From: Astrocystis sublimbata
Lineage: Eukaryota; Ascomycota; Sordariomycetes; Xylariales; Xylariaceae
Direction of reading: 5' to 3'
Length of the DNA: 64,000 nt
Assembly (NCBI GenBank): GCA_022453515.1
Contig: JAJNNY010000002.1
Location: 992,001 to 1,056,000 of the forward strand
Both the position numbers and the translations under genes were made by a program. The notes beneath the pieces were generated by a model, which worked only from the letters and a program-made list of their open reading frames with translations, ran no database searches and was not told the origin of the DNA. Below, piece after piece: positions 59,482 to 64,000 of this stretch; positions within the stretch are counted from its first letter, which is position 1; each line of letters begins with the position of its first letter.

Positions 59482-61988
59482 ATGCCGAAACCCGCTGAGG
59501 CCACCACGGGTCCTGCTGGAGGTGACCGTGGCAAACCGACACTAGGTACGGCTCCCTGTCTGCCAGCTTTTCTCCTCCACAGCCGTAGATTGACACCCTG
59601 CTCTTGTCTTATGGCCTGATACCCCCTGGTCGTATTGGCTGATCGTCTGTGACTGCTAACGATCATTAGGCCCCTCCATCGATGCTTCCGATGCCTCCAG
59701 TCCACCTCCCGAGCGGGCGCCAGCTGTGCGATTCGCGAGCAACGTAGACGAGATCGACCCGCCTGCTACACACCAGCTGCAACATGACTCCTCGGCCACG
59801 CCCGAGCAGATCCAGGCGCTGACCGACTGCTTGCATGGCACCCAGCTCCAGGAGCAACGCGCCCAGATCTACAGTTTTCAGCCCTTCTCCCTTCCAGCCT
59901 CAAGGGTATGTCGACTGCTGTCTCCCGGCCGATGCCCCTACGAGGGTGCCTCTTGTCGGACGTCACGATTATTTGCAAGCTATCGGTGATGGCTGACCAT
60001 TCCCTCCAGATGCCCTCGAACGAAACCACGCCTGGCGCGACCCCCCAGCATAGCCATAGTCCCTTGGCACCCCGGTCACCGCATTTCGGCCCGAGCAACT
60101 CGAGCCTCACACCTCCGCTGACGCCAGCCGGGGGTTCCGGCGAACAGACGCATGGCGGCAACCTGCGATACCGCGGCTCTGACGGAGCTTTTCCCTCTCA
60201 TGAGGTTACCCCCCAGGACTCGGTTCAGGATTCTCGATCGAGCTCCCGCTTAGGCTTGCCACATCGGCCAGCCTCTTCGGATAATCTGTCCCACAGAACT
60301 ACGGTGGTGGAAGATCAGTCTGGCTCGCGGTCACATCGTAAGGGGATGTTCGGCATGGGCGCCGGGGGACAGTCGCTCCCCGTTTCTAGAGAGTCAAGTC
60401 CCTCGAGGAATGCTGCTTCGCAATACTATACTCGACCTTTCACCCCTCAAGGTGACGCCAATGATCCATACGCCGCTAGCAAGCGACCAGCACAAAACAA
60501 AAGTGCCGGTACCATAGATCAGAGATTTGTGTTTTCGAGGAGGAAGCACTCTCCGTCCTCGTCCACAACGAGCTTGCGACTAACCGAAAAGTCTGATAAA
60601 CGACACTCCAGCCTGCTTAGTTCAAGGAATAAATCCGGTGATCTTTCCACGACCGGGACCAACTCTAGCGGGGTTCATCTTCACCATCATCAGAGCTCAA
60701 TGTCCGATCTAAAGCGGTTTTTCAAGGTTGGCGGAAGTCATAAATCGAAGAAGCAGACTCAATCGTCCAATGTTGCGGGTTCAGGGGCATCAGGACGTTC
60801 AACAAACCATCTCCCCTTTGCTGACGACCATGGCCTTTCTTCAAAGTACGGCAAGATCGGACGAGTGCTTGGATCTGGTGCAGGCGGCTCCGTCAAACTC
60901 ATGAAGAGGAGTGAAGACAACACAGTATTCGCGGTGAAGGAATTCCGGCCTCGGCACTCGTACGAAACCGAAAAAGAATACACTAAAAAGCTGACAGCCG
61001 AGTTTTGTGTTGGATCGGCGCTTCATCACGGTAATATCATCGAAACGTTGGACATTGTTCAAGAGAAAGGGAAGTGGTATGAAGTGATGGAATACGCCCC
61101 TTTCGATTTGTTCGCCATTGTCATGTCCGGGAAAATGAGCAAGGCTGAAATTAATTGTTGCTTCCTACAAATACTCAGCGGAGTCACCTACCTCCACAGC
61201 TCGGGCCTCACCCACCGCGATCTCAAACTGGACAATGTCGTTGTTAGTGAGCACGGTATTATGAAGATCATCGACTTTGGTAGTGCGCATGTCTTCAAGT
61301 ACCCTTTCGAGACCGAAATAGTCCTTGCTAGCGGTACGTATTGCGTCCCCTCCCCAAGAGGGAATTTATCTTCTGACACTTAGCTTTAGGGATTGTCGGT
61401 TCCGATCCGTATCTGGCTCCGGAGGTGTATGATGAGCGAAAGTATGACCCGCAGGCTGTGGATATTTGGTCTCTAGCCATCATCTTCTGCTGCATGTCAT
61501 TGCGAAGGTTTCCGTGGAAAATACCACGATTAACCGACAATTCCTACCGCCTGTTTGCGTCGCAGCCAACGCCTGGTCACGACCCCAAACAGTTGATTCT
61601 CCCGTCGAGAAGTACAAACGATCTTGATAACACCCCGGCGCGAGATTACTTCCCAGTAGAAACACCTCAGAGCCCAAAGCAAACCAAGGCCGAGCCGACT
61701 TCCACGTCCGCGACTGACAATAACAACAACAACAACAAGGAAGGAGAAAAGAAAGAAGTGATCAGAGGCCCATGGCGGCTGCTTCGTCTACTCCCCAGGG
61801 AGAGCAGGCATATTATCGGCCGAATGCTCACTATTGACCCCAAGCAACGAGCAACAATGGCTGAAATCCTCGACGAGCCCTGGGTGTCAGATACGGTCAT
61901 ATGTAGGCAAGTTGGAGCAGGACAAATTGAAAAGGCCGACGACCATACGCATATACTTGAACCTCCTGCACCACCGCCGGCCAAGTAG
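59482..61988 (+). CDS. Serine/threonine protein kinase, Hal4/Sat4-Hrk1 type
   Basis: Exons 59482-59545, 59670-59905, 60010-61333 and 61390-61988 encode 740 aa. Residues 1-375 are a Ser/Pro/Thr-rich regulatory region. The kinase domain (about 378-705) has the glycine loop [13 protein letters not shown], the ATP-binding Lys in FAVKEFRP (about 411), HRDLKLDN (about 501), a DFG-type motif reading DFGSAHVF, then [11 protein letters not shown] and a [10 protein letters not shown] helix. GSGAGGSV and DFGSA with PYLAPE are typical of the fungal Npr1/Hal5 family. The closest subgroup by eye is Hal4/Sat4-Hrk1, which stabilises plasma-membrane transporters and the proton pump under salt stress. An insert of about 80 residues rich in Gln, Pro and Asn (an NNNNNN run) lies between subdomains IX and XI. 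The substrate is unknown. Confidence 0.9.
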
Positions 61989-62721
61989 CGCCGTCAGTTG
62001 TAAGGAAGATAATGCAAGGCTGCCCAGCCTTGGGGCCGATCTGGATTGGCTTTTTTTAGAGTTGGTTATTGGGTTGGGTGCACTGTTGTGTATTTTTACT
62101 TGAAGGCGTTCGGCAGGATGGGTGGATATGGGTGGCATCATAGCATGATCATGATGTCCTTCGGCGCTTGCGCGGGGTTTAGAAGCACAGACTCGACTGT
62201 GCGAATCCATCACAGGACTATACAGGTATAGGTAGAGTGCGGGGTTGTACGTAGGTTCTCTAGGGGTATCTATTATAGACACGGGCAGTCAACGCCCACT
62301 GATGGAGTTCATTTATAAGAAGCGATAAACAACAGCGGCTGCAAACATGCACCATCTCTACAAGTGATTTTTGCCATCGTCAGCATGAGATGACCACCGT
62401 TGTCTCAACCTTTGGAGTCACTGTTGGAGCTCCGTGGGGCCATTCATAAGGTAGTAGGTGGGCCGTTGTGGCTTACATAAGCTAACCAGCACCCCATGCG
62501 AGACAGGTAAGTTAGGGGGCCAGCTCGCCAGGCAGGCCCTGAACGGCTGCGGCCGGAAAAACCGTGGGATTGAAAAAAGTCTAGACCCATCTGTAGCTTC
62601 TACAGCTTTCTAGACATCTACCCTTCGCGATAGCTTCAAGTTTTTCCCCGTTCTTATACAAAACAACAAACACTCGTCCACACCTTCACAGCTCTGTGCA
62701 ATCTTCCCAATCACAATCACA
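61989..62721. other. Intergenic region between kinase and hsp10
   Basis: The region holds the kinase 3' untranslated region and the hsp10 promoter and leader. The possible heat-shock element is listed separately. No gene seen. Confidence 0.45.
62597..62616 (+). promoter_or_regulatory. Possible imperfect heat-shock element
   Basis: The sequence CTTCTACAGCTTTCTAGACA contains two perfect nTTCn units 10 bp apart, with imperfect inverted units (CAG and GAC instead of GAA) at the 5-bp phase. It lies about 105 bp upstream of the hsp10 start codon. Hsf1 sites are expected at hsp10, but the match is imperfect. Confidence 0.3.
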
Positions 62722-63424
62722 ATGGTATGTACTCAATCAACAACCCATCCAAGACTCCCTAGACGGACCAAATCAGGGCATTCGCAGCGATATGATTTAC
62801 CCCCCACCATAGCAGACTCGGACAAACGCACCTCTCGATCGCATTGCAGCACAACGTTTACTAACGCATTTGTCTTCTGGACATAGGCTACCTCTATCCG
62901 ATCTATCAAGTCCCTAGTCCCCCTGCTGGACCGTGTCCTGGTCCAGCGCATCAAGGCCGAGACCAAGACCGCCGGCGGTATCTTCCTGCCCGAGTCCAGC
63001 GTCAAGGAGCTCAACGAGGCCAAGGTCCTCGCTGTCGGCCCCGGTGCTCTCAGCAAAGACGGTGCGCGCGTACCCATGGGTGTAGCCCAAGGCGACCGCG
63101 TCCTGATTCCCCAGGTAAGCCTAATAGAGATTACCGCCTCCGGGTCCAGATATACATGTAGATCATGCACATATCCCCGGCGACGATCCTCCGAGATTTT
63201 TACTGGGAAATAGCACTTGCTGACCAGGTGCGAAACAGTACGGTGGCTCCCCTGTTAAGGTTGGCGAGGACGAGTTCCATCTCTTCCGCGACAGCGAGTA
63301 AGTCTTCATTATCTGCTCTTGCTCCTGAACCGCACTCGACGCATAACCTTCCACGGCCCTTTATATATGCTGCATGTTTCTGACGTTTGTGATGAACAGA
63401 ATCCTAGCCAAGATCAACGAATAA
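62722..63424 (+). CDS. hsp10: Mitochondrial 10-kDa chaperonin (Hsp10/GroES)
   Basis: Exons 62722-62724, 62887-63114, 63239-63297 and 63400-63424 encode 104 aa, the normal length. The first exon is just the ATG. The protein caps Hsp60 in the mitochondrial matrix and is needed to fold imported proteins. Signature elements are SLVPLLDRVLVQRIKAETKT, the mobile loop TAGGIFLPESS that contacts Hsp60, VLAVGPGAL, GDRVLIPQYGGSPVKV and the C-terminal ILAKINE. Introns are 162, 124 and 102 nt. The acceptor at 63238 was chosen over the AG at 63227 because it gives PQYGGS in frame. Confidence 0.97.
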
Positions 63425-64000
63425 ATAACGTCAACCAACCAAAAGCCATGTTAACGGTCAAAGTCAACGAATTTACGAGAAATACCATCCCCTCAATGTA
63501 CTTATAATTCAACCCACTGTACAACAATAAAGAAAAAACATGTGAAAGAACACCGCATCCAGGTTCGCAGCTTGCAGGGCCACGGAAGATCCCTTTTCGC
63601 ATAGGCATACGTATGCCAATATGTGGACGGAGGAGGGGCACGGCGTAAGAAGCTTTCCGAAAAGCAAGGCGCGGAAGGGCAACGGCTGTTCTATCTCGAG
63701 GACCCCATTGTATGCATGTAGGTACCTAGGTAGACGATGCCGAGGATTCGTAATTCAGATATGTCTCCGCTCTCCAAGAGTTACTGCCACTGGCAGTTCG
63801 ACTGAATAATCATGACGACAACATGAAGCTGCAAACTTGCTCCGTGGAAGCAAGCCACTGTCGGTTCCAACCCGTTATCAGTCACAAGGCACCTGATTGA
63901 GGTCCAAGCGGCACGCCTCAGTAACTGCAGAACCTGTCTGGGCGCAGATCTTGACTGCTGGATTGCGCGCACATTGTGTTACTTATCTGATGATCCGTTA
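63425..64000. other. 3' flank of hsp10, no gene seen
   Basis: This end piece holds the hsp10 3' region (AATAAA at about 63526-63531 may be its poly(A) signal) and a GGTACCTAGGTAG motif at 63721-63733. Short frames are not recognisable. Confidence 0.45.

Noticed and set aside
63983..63991. ATCAGATAA (reverse strand), a match to the SreA-type consensus; another lies at 14294-14302 inside sreA
   Set aside because: About one such match is expected by chance on both strands of 64 kb, and neither is in a plausible iron-gene promoter within the window.

Overview
The window is nuclear DNA of a filamentous ascomycete (Pezizomycotina). The evidence is short GT-AG introns of about 50-150 nt with CTNAC-type branch sites, long intergenic spaces, and a typical gene set: a siderophore GATA repressor, cytoplasmic dynein heavy chain, a Hal4/Sat4-type kinase, Svf1 and Tvp15. 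A divergent histone H4 gene of the kind known in Neurospora suggests, but does not prove, Sordariomycetes. I found no prokaryotic or organellar DNA.

Layout. 1-3.5 kb: AT-rich DNA with an intron-containing tRNA-Pro(AGG) and a structurally intact pogo/Fot1-type DNA transposon (perfect 50-bp inverted repeats, TA target duplication). 3.6-7.3 kb: a large F-box/WD40/UIM protein resembling Ufo1 (-). 7.6-10.4 kb: a broken 14-TM drug-type MFS transporter gene (-) divergent from an intact short-chain dehydrogenase gene (+). 11.5-12.2 kb: Tvp15-like Golgi protein (+), convergent with the siderophore repressor sre/sreA (13.3-15.0 kb, -). 17.7-30.8 kb: cytoplasmic dynein heavy chain (-), 4350 aa. 32.6-34.5 kb: polyQ FAR1-domain protein (-). 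35-42 kb: gene-poor, AT-rich stretch. 42.0-45.0 kb: an unnamed 924-aa protein with zinc fingers at both ends (-). 49.0-50.3 kb: membrane-anchored GNAT (+). 51.1-52.0 kb: a seven-exon divergent histone H4 variant (-). 54.2-55.5 kb: svf1 (-). 56.7-57.3 kb: mitochondrial ribosomal protein uL11m (+). 57.6-57.9 kb: a broken gene fragment (-). 59.5-62.0 kb: Hal4/Sat4-like kinase (+). 62.7-63.4 kb: hsp10 (+).

Most genes are unrelated housekeeping or regulatory genes with their own promoters; there is no biosynthetic gene cluster. The MFS remnant and the SDR share one divergent promoter region and may be what is left of a small transport/redox pair. The most notable items are the H4 variant with its microexons, the intact transposon, the split zinc-finger protein, and a palindromic GGTACCTAGGTA-like motif scattered through the intergenic DNA. 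All exon boundaries were inferred by reading splice sites and frames by eye; each multi-exon CDS given sums to a whole number of codons.
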